Below are positions 1 through 7,569 of a DNA stretch of 34,573 nucleotides, in pieces. Within the stretch, counting starts at the first letter, position 1. The number at the start of each line of letters is the position of its first letter. The notes under the pieces are model-generated. The model was not told the DNA's origin, ran no database searches, and was given only the letters and a program-made list of their open reading frames with translations. Both the position numbers and the translations under genes were made by a program. Origin of the DNA: DASTDY01 sp035478375 (GTDB lineage Bacteria; Patescibacteriota; Saccharimonadia; Saccharimonadales; EFPC-124); contig DATIJQ010000029.1 of the NCBI GenBank assembly GCA_035478375.1, positions 1-34,573 on the forward strand. Direction: 5' to 3'.

Positions 1-19
1 AACCGCCGCGCAGGCGGTT
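1..19 (-). terminator. GC-rich hairpin after the 308-aa orphan gene
   Basis: A perfect 7-bp stem (AACCGCC at 1-7 with GGCGGTT at 13-19, loop GCGCA) lies 28 bases beyond the stop codon of the minus-strand gene at 47-973. The window edge hides whether a U tract follows. Several other units here end in similar GC-rich hairpins without a clear U tract. Confidence 0.5.
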
Positions 20-29
20 CCGGGTCGCC

Positions 30-40
30 ATGTTACAGCG
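30..40 (-). other. 3' UTR box complementary to the gene's own 5' leader
   Basis: On the minus strand the 3' UTR reads CGCTGTAACAT (40 to 30), between the stop codon (49-47) and the hairpin at 19-1. The leader of the same gene reads ATGCTACAGCG (999 to 989). They pair in 10 of 11 positions with one C-A mismatch. Alone this could be chance; the same layout recurs in other genes of the window. Confidence 0.4.
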
Positions 41-46
41 TTTGGC

Positions 47-973
47 TCAGGTTGTGAGCCGCAGGAAGTGCGCGATCTCGATCATGCCACTCCGCACGAG
101 CTTTTCTGGCTCTGCCGCGGGGTGAGGCATCGGGGCGAGACCGTAGACGGTGAGCGTTGGCGTTTCGTCCATGCCCAGCACCTTGCGGCGTGCGGCTTCG
201 AGCTCATGCAGCGTTCGTTCTGCCTGACCAATGATGCGGCGCCCTTCCACCGCGCCCGACACAACCACGATGTCGCAGCCGAAAGGCGGTTTTGCCCACT
301 CGTACCAGGCAGTGAAGCTGGAGGTGGTAGTGGGGCGGTTGAGCTCCCGGGCGTTCGGTACGTCCTTCAGGACCAACGTGCCGTTCGAGTTTTTGAGCAT
401 CCCGTTTTCGAGGAACACGTGCAGGACGCCGCCTGCAACTTCGAGTGCAGCCAGAATGCCCAGTAGCTGTTCGTTACCGACCGGATCGTCTTGCGCGAGT
501 TGGTTGGTGTAGTAGGGATGACCGGACACGTACGGCGCATCGTTTTCGATGTGTCGCATAATGCCTGGCACGTCGCCGTCCTTCTGGTCGGAACGCCGTC
601 GGCTTGTACTGAACAGGCAGTCGGCGTTCCTGATGCCAAGAGCCGTCAGAGCTTCGAGCATGCTGCCGTAACTGCCGCCAGCAACGACCACACGGTAGGG
701 CTTGAGGTCGGCTGGCGGTGCGATCGGCTCAAACAGACCCATATCCCCCAACAGGTCTAACGCCTTGTTCATTGCCGCTCTTGACAGCTCGATCGGGCGT
801 GACTCCCGCAAGAAGTACTTGGCGCTGAAATCGGTCGTGCTGAGGTTCTTGTCTATCTGGCCGGCATCACTGTCGTCGCAGTAATGCTCCTTAAAAAGGT
901 CGACCAGTGCAGTAACCTGAATGAGGTTAGCTGATAGGAACCTGAACGGATCGAAATTCACTGACCTTGCCAA
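47..973 (-). CDS. Hypothetical protein, 308 aa, alpha/beta type
   Basis: I do not recognise this family. The protein is soluble, with no signal peptide or membrane segment. A hydrophobic strand followed by a glycine loop (PYRVVVAGGSYGSMLEAL, about residues 92-109) suggests a Rossmann-like core, and a second strand with a glycine turn (CDIVVVSGAVEGRR) lies near residue 235. The start is TTG at 973, chosen because GAGGAG sits at the right distance upstream. Codon use is GC-rich (AAG, CTC, GAC), unlike yajQ and ftsK and like the glycan operon and the 113-aa orphan. A consensus-like promoter precedes it, and its 5' and 3' UTRs are complementary. It is transcribed alone, with no functional clue from neighbours. 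Confidence 0.8.
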   Translation of the reverse strand: MARSVNFDPFRFLSANLIQVTALVDLFKEHYCDDSDAGQIDKNLSTTDFSAKYFLRESRPIELSRAAMNKALDLLGDMGLFEPIAPPADLKPYRVVVAGGSYGSMLEALTALGIRNADCLFSTSRRRSDQKDGDVPGIMRHIENDAPYVSGHPYYTNQLAQDDPVGNEQLLGILAALEVAGGVLHVFLENGMLKNSNGTLVLKDVPNARELNRPTTTSSFTAWYEWAKPPFGCDIVVVSGAVEGRRIIGQAERTLHELEAARRKVLGMDETPTLTVYGLAPMPHPAAEPEKLVRSGMIEIAHFLRLTT

Positions 974-1010
974 AACAGCTCCTCACTTCGCTGTAGCATA
1001 GGGACGATCT

Positions 1011-1039
1011 ATTATAAAATTTATTTATAAAAAATGCAA
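1011..1039 (-). promoter_or_regulatory. Sigma-70-type promoter of the 308-aa orphan
   Basis: On the minus strand TTGCAT (1039-1034) and TATAAT (1016-1011) are separated by exactly 17 bases. The predicted +1 is near 1004, giving a leader of about 30 bases that includes the GAGGAG ribosome site. Confidence 0.75.
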
Positions 1040-1302
1040 ACGCTTGCATAAAAACAAAACATTGTTAATTATATAAAGATGAGCAATCGCTCATGTGGAC
1101 ACGAGGGAGACGATATAGAGCGATAGAGCCCTGGTACATTCGACTCTGGGTAGGCGGCGGTGGCAAGCTGTGCATGCAGCCACCTCCGCCGCTAGTAACG
1201 AAAGGTCTAACGCCTCCTGACGAGACGAAAACAGCTAACAATGCTGCAAAATCGTCTGGTCGGTCGTCATATCGTTTCACTTAGGGGCTCCTTTACCGCA
1301 CG
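1040..1302 (+). other. Non-coding stretch with hairpins, possible small RNA
   Basis: The gap between the orphan gene and yajQ contains an AT-rich segment with promoter-like boxes (TTGTTA near 1063, TATAAA near 1072). A GC hairpin follows at about 1155-1193 (GCGGCGG and TGGC paired with GCCA and CCGCCGC, with a bulge), then a CAGC/GCTG hairpin near 1232-1246, and it ends at the strong hairpin at 1303-1337. A 63-codon open frame (1093-1284) has no ribosome site and a low-complexity sequence, so I do not call it a gene. A promoter-to-terminator non-coding transcript is the best reading, but it is only inference. Confidence 0.3.
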
Positions 1303-1337
1303 CATGGGGGAGGCCGGCAACCTCGGCCTCCCCCATG
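1303..1337. terminator. 14-bp perfect GC-rich hairpin
   Basis: CATGGGGGAGGCCG (1303-1316) pairs perfectly with CGGCCTCCCCCATG (1324-1337) around a 7-base loop. The following bases are only moderately T-rich. It insulates yajQ from upstream transcription. Confidence 0.6.
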
Positions 1338-1346
1338 TAACTTATC

Positions 1347-1355
1347 TGTTATTAT
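1347..1355 (+). promoter_or_regulatory. Extended -10 of yajQ, leaderless start
   Basis: TGT plus TATTAT (1350-1355) forms an extended -10. Counting six bases on puts +1 at 1362, the A of the yajQ start codon. No ribosome site is visible, so the transcript is predicted to be leaderless. Confidence 0.6.
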
Positions 1356-1361
1356 AAAAGT

Positions 1362-1859
1362 ATGAGCAATTTTTCTTTTGACATTATTAGCGATTATAAC
1401 CTCGCCGAAATCATCAACGCCATTGACCAAACCAAGCGCGAACTCGGCAACCGATACGACCTAAAAGGCACCAGCGCCAGCTTAGAATTTAGCAGTAACG
1501 ACAAAACCGGGCTTACCGTCGTGGGCGACAACCAGTACGCTATCGATGCCATTTTAGATGTTGTGCGCAAAAAAATTGCCACACGTGGCGTCAGTCAAAA
1601 AGTGCTCGACACAAGCAAAACGCCAGTAGTCAGCAACCTAAAAACAACGTTGGATGTACCATTTAAAAAAGGGCTTGACCAAGAAAAGGCTAAAAAGGTG
1701 ACGGGTCTTATTCGGGAACATTTTCCTAAACTTAAAAGCCAAATCCAAGGTGTCGAAGTCCGCGTGACCGGCCCCAAAAAGGACGAGCTACAGGCGGTGA
1801 TGCAACTGCTTAAAGAACAAGATTTTGACTTTCCGCTTGAGTTTACAAACTACCGTTAA
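1362..1859 (+). CDS. yajQ: YajQ/UPF0234 family nucleotide-binding protein
   Basis: This 165-aa protein matches the YajQ family along its whole length: an N-terminal FSFDIISDYNLAEI segment, the ELGNRYDLKG motif (about residues 28-37), the strand ending near GLTVVG, and the C-terminal half with GLIREHFPKLKSQIQG (about 116-131) and the ending DFPLEFTNYR. Two ferredoxin-like domains are expected. Family members bind nucleotides, and in some bacteria cyclic di-GMP; the role in CPR bacteria is unknown. It is a single-gene unit between a GC hairpin and the promoter of the lipoprotein gene. Codons are AT-rich (AAA, TTA), typical of the housekeeping genes here. Confidence 0.95.
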   Translation: MSNFSFDIISDYNLAEIINAIDQTKRELGNRYDLKGTSASLEFSSNDKTGLTVVGDNQYAIDAILDVVRKKIATRGVSQKVLDTSKTPVVSNLKTTLDVPFKKGLDQEKAKKVTGLIREHFPKLKSQIQGVEVRVTGPKKDELQAVMQLLKEQDFDFPLEFTNYR

Positions 1860-1870
1860 AATTGTATAAT
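1842..1870 (+). promoter_or_regulatory. Promoter of the lipoprotein gene
   Basis: TTTACA (1842-1847) and TATAAT (1865-1870) are spaced by 17 bases, with the -35 inside the end of yajQ. The predicted +1 is about 1877, giving a leader of about 32 bases with a strong ribosome site. Confidence 0.8.
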
Positions 1871-1908
1871 TAGAGCGCATCTACCACACATAGGGAGAGG
1901 TGGCAAAA

Positions 1909-2721
1909 ATGCGCGCTGTACGCGTTGTCATTATTGCGATTGTCGCTGCTGTGATGTTGACGGCGTGCGGCATGCAAAATCTGCGCTTCACGTTGCCGAA
2001 TTACGGCAAAGACACGCCGACCACAGCCCAGCAAGCGCCGCTGATCGACAGGCAACTGTCGCAAGAAATCAGCAGTGGGAGCGTCTTCCCCCAAACGACT
2101 AGTTTGAGGGTTGAGCCTGCCACAAGCATCAACAGCTTGTTACCCATCATTGGTGGCTGGGACCCAAAGGGTGCCGGCGGCGCGTGGTACCAATATTTAC
2201 GCAAATTGGGTGACAGCCGCGCCGGGACTGCACCAAGCATCGCGCCTTTGTACGAAATGACGTCGCCAGACCAACGGCCGTCCCAAGTCTGCCTGACGCA
2301 AAAACATGATGACACCGCCGCACTGCGCTTTCCGGCAATTTGTGTCGAGCAAGAAAGCGACAAAATCGACCAAGCCAAGATCATGGTGCCCTACGGGTTC
2401 CAAGGCAAGGTCGATAGCCTCGCGCTCGGTACTAACAGCCCAGTGCTCAAGGCGATGGTCACCAGTCTGCTGTACGCCGAGTATCTGCGGCAAGAATTAC
2501 CGCAGAATGCCAAAATGTACTGGCCGGCAACGACTCTCAATGCCGGGCTGGACGACTGTGTTGCCGGTATCACGTTGCGTGCGCTTGTGCCGGCAGGCAT
2601 GGACGACCAAGTGCGGAGCGCGTTCGATGCGCTGAGCGACCTGGATGCGTTCGCCGACCCGTTGTTGTCTGACTACGCGCTGCTTGGCTACCAAACCGGC
2701 GACATGCGGCAGTGTGTGTAG
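1909..2721 (+). CDS. Putative lipoprotein, 270 aa, unknown function
   Basis: The ATG at 1909 is preceded by AGGGAGAGG (1892-1900) at good spacing; the GTG at 1900 overlaps that site and is rejected. The N-terminus is a lipoprotein signal: basic residues, a hydrophobic run (VVIIAIVAAVM) and the lipobox LTAC with Cys20 as the modified residue. The mature protein has a Gln/Thr/Pro-rich spacer and then a globular domain with several cysteines (about residues 135, 146, 226 and the penultimate residue) that could form disulfides outside the membrane. I recognise no family. The 5' leader is complementary to the end of the coding region. It is transcribed alone. Confidence 0.85.
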   Translation: MRAVRVVIIAIVAAVMLTACGMQNLRFTLPNYGKDTPTTAQQAPLIDRQLSQEISSGSVFPQTTSLRVEPATSINSLLPIIGGWDPKGAGGAWYQYLRKLGDSRAGTAPSIAPLYEMTSPDQRPSQVCLTQKHDDTAALRFPAICVEQESDKIDQAKIMVPYGFQGKVDSLALGTNSPVLKAMVTSLLYAEYLRQELPQNAKMYWPATTLNAGLDDCVAGITLRALVPAGMDDQVRSAFDALSDLDAFADPLLSDYALLGYQTGDMRQCV

Positions 2722-2728
2722 GTGCGCT
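2713..2728 (+). other. Box across the stop codon, complementary to the 5' leader
   Basis: Bases 2713-2728, which contain the stop codon TAG (2719-2721), pair with leader bases 1874-1890. There are eleven consecutive pairs, one of them T80-G22 as G-U in RNA, then one bulged C (1885), then five more pairs. The first helix bases coincide with the predicted transcription start, so the mRNA 5' end would be tied to its stop codon. A terminator-like hairpin follows immediately. Confidence 0.6.
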
Positions 2729-2772
2729 GGCGGGGCTCCTTGTGAGTTCCGCCGGTTCGCCCCTTGCGTTTT
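2729..2772 (+). terminator. Hairpin after the lipoprotein gene
   Basis: GGCGG (2729-2733) pairs with CCGCC (2749-2753). An inner GCTC/GAGT helix (one G-U pair) closes a 5-base loop. TTTT follows at 2769-2772, rather far from the stem. Confidence 0.5.
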
Positions 2773-2791
2773 AATGCAAAAATTGCTTTAA

Positions 2792-2797
2792 TATAAT
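2792..2797 (+). promoter_or_regulatory. Possible upstream -10 for ftsK
   Basis: TATAAT is followed by about 50 bases of leader to ftsK. The -35 region is weak. It may be a second ftsK promoter beside the leaderless one at 2837-2842. Confidence 0.45.
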
Positions 2798-2836
2798 CAT
2801 TATGCTTTTCTTATCGACCAGTAGGGCAAGCAGGAA

Positions 2837-2842
2837 TATAAT
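2837..2842 (+). promoter_or_regulatory. -10 box of ftsK, nearly leaderless
   Basis: TATAAT, with TCGACC 17 bases upstream as a possible -35. The predicted +1 is 2849, three bases before the ATG at 2852. No ribosome site is present, so initiation is likely leaderless. Confidence 0.6.
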
Positions 2843-2851
2843 ACAGACACA

Positions 2852-5014
2852 ATGCCACGCAAAAAACGACGTTCAATCAAAAAACCACCCGCACCACAGC
2901 ACGCTTTGCCAGAGGGTTTTTGGCAGCAGGCAACTGCGGTTGTTTTAGTTGTTTTAGGCATTTTAATTTTGCTAGCCATGCTTGGCACCGGTGGCCCAAT
3001 TTTAGAGTGGTTGCACAAAGCGCTGCTGGCGTTAGTCGGCTGGGTTATCTTTTTGCTGCCGGCAATTATGGTCTACATTGCAGTGGCAATTTTTAGAGCA
3101 GAAGAAAACCGTCTGCCAGTAGTCGTCATTATAGCTACGCTGTTGTTTATTACCGAAATGGCCGCACTTATGCAGTTGTTTACAATTGACCCGCAGGTGT
3201 TTACGCAATTGGGCGGTGGGTTCTTGGGTTACTCAATCGACAAAGTATTATTGACCATGTTGGATATTAAAACCGCCGGCTTCATTTTGGTAGTGCTCGC
3301 GTTTATTACCAGTTTGTTCGTGCTTAAACTGTCGCCGCTCGATGTTATTAAATGGTTTGGCAATGTCTTTAAGCGCGAAGTTTCGACCGACGAGCACAAC
3401 CGCGAAGTCGCCGAAAAGGCCGCCCAGTTCGACAAAAAAGCCAGCAGCATTGGCGAGCTTAAGCTGAACGAAGGAGTGCCAACAATTTCTGGTAAACAAG
3501 CTGGTAACTTTAAAAACAGTTTCGAAAAACAATCGCCGGCCGAAGCACAAAGTGCACTTACCAGTACAACTGATCCAGATTGGCAAGGGCCGAGCCTTGA
3601 TCTGTTAGAGAAAAAGCAATCGCCAGCCGACGCCGGCGACGTCAAGCACAATGCCCAAGTTATCCATGATACGCTTGGCGAATTCAATATTGACGTCGAA
3701 ATGGAAGGCGCTAACATTGGGCCAAAAGTCACTCAGTACACCTTAAAACCACCGGCGGGTGTAAAGTTGACGCGCATTACGGCGCTGGAGACGAACATTT
3801 CGCTTAACTTGGCCGCCTCGGCAATTCGTATCGAGGCGCCGATTCCTGGCCAGCGCGCTGTTGGTATTGAAGTGCCAAATGTGAGGGCTGCCGATGTGCG
3901 TTTGTATGGCGTGCTTGATTCGCCGCAGTGGCAAGCGGCACACTCGACCCTTAACTTTGCCATTGGTCGCGACATTGCCGGCGAAGCGGTAGTGGGCGAG
4001 CTGGCCAAGATGCCCCACCTTTTAATCGCCGGTGCCACTGGTTCTGGTAAGTCAGTTATGATTAACACTTTGCTGACGAGCTTGTTGTATCGCAACAGTC
4101 CGGCAGATCTCAAGCTTATTTTGGTTGACCCAAAGCAGGTAGAGCTCACGCCGTATAACGACATTCCGCACCTGTTAACCCCAGTTATTGTCGAGCCCGA
4201 AAAATGTATTAGCGCACTAAAATGGGCCGTCAACGAAATGGAACGCCGCTACAGTTTGCTGGCCGAAGAAAAAGTCCGCGACATAAGCAGCTACAACGAC
4301 CGCAAAAAAGCCGACGGCGAAGCCATGCCGTACATTGTTATTGTCATCGACGAGTTAGCTGACCTTATGATGCTTGCCGCCCGCGACGTCGAAGCCTTAA
4401 TTGTGCGCCTTGCCCAAAAAGCCCGCGCCGTTGGCGTACACTTAGTGCTAGCCACGCAGCGCCCGTCGGTTGACGTTATTACCGGTTTGATCAAAGCTAA
4501 CGTGCCCGCACGCATTGCCTTTACCGTTGCAAGCCAAATTGACAGCCGCACTATTATTGACCAAATGGGTGCCGAAAAGTTGCTCGGCCAAGGTGACATG
4601 TTATTGCTAACGCCACAAATGAATAAGCCAAAACGCGTGCAAGGCGCGTGGGTAACCGATGACGAAGTAGTTAAAGTGACCGACCACTTGCGTATGCAAC
4701 GTCCGCCGCAATACGACGACGAGATTATTGCTCAACCCGTGCAACTCGGCGGCAAAGGCAGCGTGGTCATGGATTACGACGGCGGTGGCGACGACGACAT
4801 GTACAAAGACGCTGTGCGCTGCGTTATAGAAAGCGGCAAAGCCAGCGCCAGCCTGCTGCAGCGCCGGTTGCGCGTTGGCTACGCTCGCGCCGCGCGGTTG
4901 ATCGAAACTATGGAAGAGCAGGGTATTATTGGCCCAGCCGATGGCGCCCGCCCGCGCGATGTTTTAGTCAGCAGCCTCGATGACGTCATGGGCAATCCGG
5001 GCGACGCTGAGTAG
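2852..5014 (+). CDS. ftsK: DNA translocase FtsK/SpoIIIE
   Basis: At 720 aa this has the compact FtsK layout. About four membrane segments (residues 27-47, 55-82, 88-112, 140-163) come first, then a short polar linker, then the alpha/beta RecA-like motor with Walker A GATGSGKS (394-401) and Walker B VIVIDELADL (Asp500-Glu501), and finally a C-terminal winged-helix gamma domain (about 650-715, with CVIESGKASASLLQRR) that reads polar sequences. It pumps chromosomal DNA through the closing septum and helps resolve dimers. The first residues are very basic, as usual for a cytoplasmic N-terminus. The gene stands alone and converges with the beta-helix gene. Confidence 0.97.
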   Translation: MPRKKRRSIKKPPAPQHALPEGFWQQATAVVLVVLGILILLAMLGTGGPILEWLHKALLALVGWVIFLLPAIMVYIAVAIFRAEENRLPVVVIIATLLFITEMAALMQLFTIDPQVFTQLGGGFLGYSIDKVLLTMLDIKTAGFILVVLAFITSLFVLKLSPLDVIKWFGNVFKREVSTDEHNREVAEKAAQFDKKASSIGELKLNEGVPTISGKQAGNFKNSFEKQSPAEAQSALTSTTDPDWQGPSLDLLEKKQSPADAGDVKHNAQVIHDTLGEFNIDVEMEGANIGPKVTQYTLKPPAGVKLTRITALETNISLNLAASAIRIEAPIPGQRAVGIEVPNVRAADVRLYGVLDSPQWQAAHSTLNFAIGRDIAGEAVVGELAKMPHLLIAGATGSGKSVMINTLLTSLLYRNSPADLKLILVDPKQVELTPYNDIPHLLTPVIVEPEKCISALKWAVNEMERRYSLLAEEKVRDISSYNDRKKADGEAMPYIVIVIDELADLMMLAARDVEALIVRLAQKARAVGVHLVLATQRPSVDVITGLIKANVPARIAFTVASQIDSRTIIDQMGAEKLLGQGDMLLLTPQMNKPKRVQGAWVTDDEVVKVTDHLRMQRPPQYDDEIIAQPVQLGGKGSVVMDYDGGGDDDMYKDAVRCVIESGKASASLLQRRLRVGYARAARLIETMEEQGIIGPADGARPRDVLVSSLDDVMGNPGDAE

Positions 5015-5048
5015 AGAGCGGGCGACGCCACCTCTGCAATAAACCGCG

Positions 5049-7247
5049 CTACGCCGCTACCCAGTTTGTCCCGTCCGATACGTATCGCTGTGATGAATTA
5101 TCGGCCACAGTTGTAGGCGCATGTATACTGCCGCCAGCAGTCGCAATGGTAATTGTGTTGCCGGTGCCTGCTTTTGACACGGTAATGGTGCGACCTGGGT
5201 TTGCTGATGGATGGGTGTTGTCTGGTGCGGGCAGCGTTACAGTTGCGTTGCTGCTTGGGGTCACAATAACAACTTGGTCGTCGGTGCCAACGGTGTAATC
5301 GCCACTGACTTTGGCGACTTGCTGTGTTTTTTCGTCGAGCCAAACTGATTGGCTGCTCGAAAAATACCAAGATTCCGATGCCTGATTGCCCGCGCGATTA
5401 TTGACACAGCGGATCGGTGTGCCGTTTTCGCCAATAAGTCGGCGTTGAATACTAGATGCTGGTGCATAATTGTCACGAATTTCTACGGGCATAGCAGTGG
5501 CAAAACCACCATTCACCAAAATACCGTCATCGGTATTGTCTGCACAAATGTTATTGGCAATTAGGAAATAAGGGTTAGCTTGCACTATTGTGCCAGTAGC
5601 GTTAATGCTAATGCCCGATGCCGTGCCACCCCAGCCGTTACTACTAACGTAATTGTTTTTAATGATTGCTGGCACAACCACATCAATACCTTTGTCGCGG
5701 TTGTGGTTAACCGTGTTGCCATCAATAATAAACGGTCCGTAGGCGTTAATGTTGTTCCATAGGGCAATGCCAACGTTTTGGTTATTGTTAATTGTATTGT
5801 TTTTTATAAGCAAATCGTAACAGTTTGGTCCATTTGTAACACCTTGAAAATTGCCGTACGTAAGGTTAGCCGCAATGGTAACATTACGGCTATATTGCAC
5901 AAAAACGCCGCAGGTTTCTATGCCGTACTGGTCATGAAAATTATTAGCTGCGCATACGTTGCCTTGAATAATGATATCAGTGCTGTACTGTACAAAAGGT
6001 CCAGCGGCTTGGTAAGTCCAGTTACTGTCAGAGGTCGCTGTTGATGGTGGCGTGGCACTGGTGAATGTGGCGGCGGCAAAAACGTTGCCATTGTAATAGA
6101 CCATGTCTCCGGGAGTGTAGGCGTCGTGGGAATCCCAGTCTGCGGGCTGACCTTCGATCGTTTGGTCGACCTTAATGCCTTGCGATAAGTTACTTGTGCA
6201 GACGTTATCACTAATAGTGACGTGGCGGCAGCCTTCGAGCCCAATGCCGTTGCCTTCGGTACTAACAGTATTACCAAACCCGCGGCACACATTGCCGGTA
6301 ATGGTAATGTATTGCCCGCGCAAAAATTGTATGCCCGAATATTGGTTAGCTGTGGTAATGGGGCCTTTGCCCAGCACAATATTATTGCTCACAGTTACGT
6401 TGCGGCAGGTGCCGCGCGCGGCGTGGTTAACGCGGGCATTAATTTGGTTGTCACGACCGTTGTAAATGTAGTTGGCCTCAATAATCATGCCATCGACATT
6501 ATCTGGTGCAATATTCCCATAATAGGCATCGTGGATCCAACAGTGGTCAACGGTGATATTTTTACTAGGCGAACCCACACCGCCAGTAATGTACACACCA
6601 TTGTAGGTGACATATATGTTAGCGCCGTCTTGAGCACTTGTTACGTAGTTGGCTATAACGTCATCTTTTTGGGCGTCGATGCGTAGATTGGTAATACGCA
6701 CGTTTTGGGCCGCGTTTATAGCAACAACATTTACTAAGTTATTGCCGGTTTTGCGTTGCAATACGCTGTCGTAGCCTTCGCCAAGTACGGTGCAATTTGA
6801 TGGCACATTCAGCGATTGGTCAACAAGATACGTGCCGCGCGGAATAAACACTGTTGCGCCGCCTGCGCCCTGCGCCGCTTGTAAGGCAGTATTAATAGCT
6901 GCGGCATCGTTGGTATTGCCATCGCCGATTGCGCCAAAATTTTTAACGTTAAGTGATAAATTATTACTATTTACGGCATTATCTAGAATTGTTTGTAGAT
7001 TAGTTGTTAAATCCGTTTTAGGGATGCCGCTGGCTGGTTTTTGGTAGGCGCTGGCAATTTGGGCAAGTTTGGTCTGAGTAGGAGAGTCGAGGTCTGCCGT
7101 TGGAATACCGTTGCCCGGTTTCTTATAAAACGTACCGTCGGTACGCAGTTTTAAACTGCCATCGCTGTTGTGCTCGGCGTTTAAAAAGTCATTTAATATA
7201 TCGCCCCAACTGCCCTCATCTTTGCCGGGTTGTGGTAAACGGGTCAT
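5049..7247 (-). CDS. Tailspike-like right-handed beta-helix protein with carbohydrate-module-like insert
   Basis: The 732-aa protein has no signal peptide and begins like phage tail proteins (MTRLPQPGKDEGSWGDILND). Two repeats of the pattern Y-x-KP-x2-GIP-x2-DL follow (about 41-53 and 68-80), then the pectate-lyase-3/tailspike entry motif NFGAIGDGNTNDAAAI (103-118) and PRGTYLVDQSL. Residues about 150-600 are beta-helix coils full of N-x-I/V-x-x-N rungs. An insert near 370-413 (W-D-x4-Y-x2-GD-x-V-x-YNGNVF...W) resembles a CBM5/12 chitin-binding fold. The C-terminus (about 650-732) resembles tail-fibre end domains. It probably binds or cuts a surface polysaccharide; no catalytic residues can be assigned by eye. 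AAGGAGGA precedes the ATG. Confidence 0.85.
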   Translation of the reverse strand: MTRLPQPGKDEGSWGDILNDFLNAEHNSDGSLKLRTDGTFYKKPGNGIPTADLDSPTQTKLAQIASAYQKPASGIPKTDLTTNLQTILDNAVNSNNLSLNVKNFGAIGDGNTNDAAAINTALQAAQGAGGATVFIPRGTYLVDQSLNVPSNCTVLGEGYDSVLQRKTGNNLVNVVAINAAQNVRITNLRIDAQKDDVIANYVTSAQDGANIYVTYNGVYITGGVGSPSKNITVDHCWIHDAYYGNIAPDNVDGMIIEANYIYNGRDNQINARVNHAARGTCRNVTVSNNIVLGKGPITTANQYSGIQFLRGQYITITGNVCRGFGNTVSTEGNGIGLEGCRHVTISDNVCTSNLSQGIKVDQTIEGQPADWDSHDAYTPGDMVYYNGNVFAAATFTSATPPSTATSDSNWTYQAAGPFVQYSTDIIIQGNVCAANNFHDQYGIETCGVFVQYSRNVTIAANLTYGNFQGVTNGPNCYDLLIKNNTINNNQNVGIALWNNINAYGPFIIDGNTVNHNRDKGIDVVVPAIIKNNYVSSNGWGGTASGISINATGTIVQANPYFLIANNICADNTDDGILVNGGFATAMPVEIRDNYAPASSIQRRLIGENGTPIRCVNNRAGNQASESWYFSSSQSVWLDEKTQQVAKVSGDYTVGTDDQVVIVTPSSNATVTLPAPDNTHPSANPGRTITVSKAGTGNTITIATAGGSIHAPTTVADNSSQRYVSDGTNWVAA

Positions 7248-7318
7248 TTGTATAGTCCTCCTTAATTTTTGCCAACACTAATAGAGCCCCTGTGCGTTTT
7301 ACCGCGCAAAGTTAAAAA

Positions 7319-7378
7319 TTACCTAGACAGGCGTTAACTCCATTAATTTGTAGGCCAGGTAACATAGTAGCCGGAGTT
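7319..7378 (-). promoter_or_regulatory. Candidate structured RNA leader of the beta-helix gene
   Basis: In RNA sense the leader holds AACUCC (7378-7373), UUACCUGG (7362-7355), GGAGUU (7341-7336) and CUAGGUAA (7326-7319), then UUUUU (7318-7314). UUACCUGG pairs with CUAGGUAA (8 bp, one G-U) as a terminator-like stem. AACUCC pairs with GGAGUU inside its loop, which makes an H-type pseudoknot. That is the layout of a small transcriptional riboswitch or attenuator. It matches no class I know, and the promoter is unclear: a TATGTT at 7365-7360 might itself be a -10, which would exclude the first segment from the RNA. Confidence 0.4.
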
Positions 7379-7444
7379 CCCTCAAAAAACAATGCTTTTG
7401 CTTATTCACATGCGTAGAATATACGTAGTAAGAGGTGAAAGCGG

Positions 7445-7473
7445 TTGCAAAAAATTTGTATTTATTTTACAAT
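7445..7473 (+). promoter_or_regulatory. Promoter of the glycan operon
   Basis: TTGCAA (7445-7450) and TACAAT (7468-7473) are separated by 17 bases. The predicted +1 is about 7480, leaving a leader of about 90 bases before gtrA. Just upstream, CGTAG is repeated at 7413 and 7424, 11 bases apart, a possible protein-binding site. Confidence 0.65.
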
Positions 7474-7488
7474 TAATAAATGAAGCAG

Positions 7489-7519
7489 TAGGCCCGCATT
7501 TTACGCGGCCTATTGTTTT
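7489..7519 (+). terminator. Terminator-like hairpin in the leader of the glycan operon
   Basis: TAGGCCcGC (7489-7497, one bulged C) pairs with GCGGCCTA (7505-7512) and is followed by TTGTTTT. It lies about 10 bases after the predicted +1 and before the first gene, so it could act as an attenuator. A second small hairpin TTGTG/CACAA (7518-7532) overlaps its U tract and might compete with it. Confidence 0.5.
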
Positions 7520-7569
7520 GTGTTGTTCACAATTTGAATAGTTTTTGACCCTACGAGTTTTAGGGAAGT

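Noticed and set aside
68..466. Plus-strand open frame opposite the 308-aa gene
   Set aside because: It is a shadow of the GC-rich minus-strand gene, which has the promoter and ribosome site.
1217..1230. CTGACGA closely followed by GAAA, resembling a second hammerhead core
   Set aside because: Only three bases separate the core parts, so there is no stem II, and no stems I or III with an NUH cleavage site can be formed.
1093..1284. 63-codon open frame before yajQ
   Set aside because: No ribosome site, and the low-complexity protein is explained by the GC hairpin sequence.
5036..7305. 5'-3' complementarity for the beta-helix gene
   Set aside because: 12 of 14 with two G-U pairs and two mismatches, expected by chance for a leader this long.
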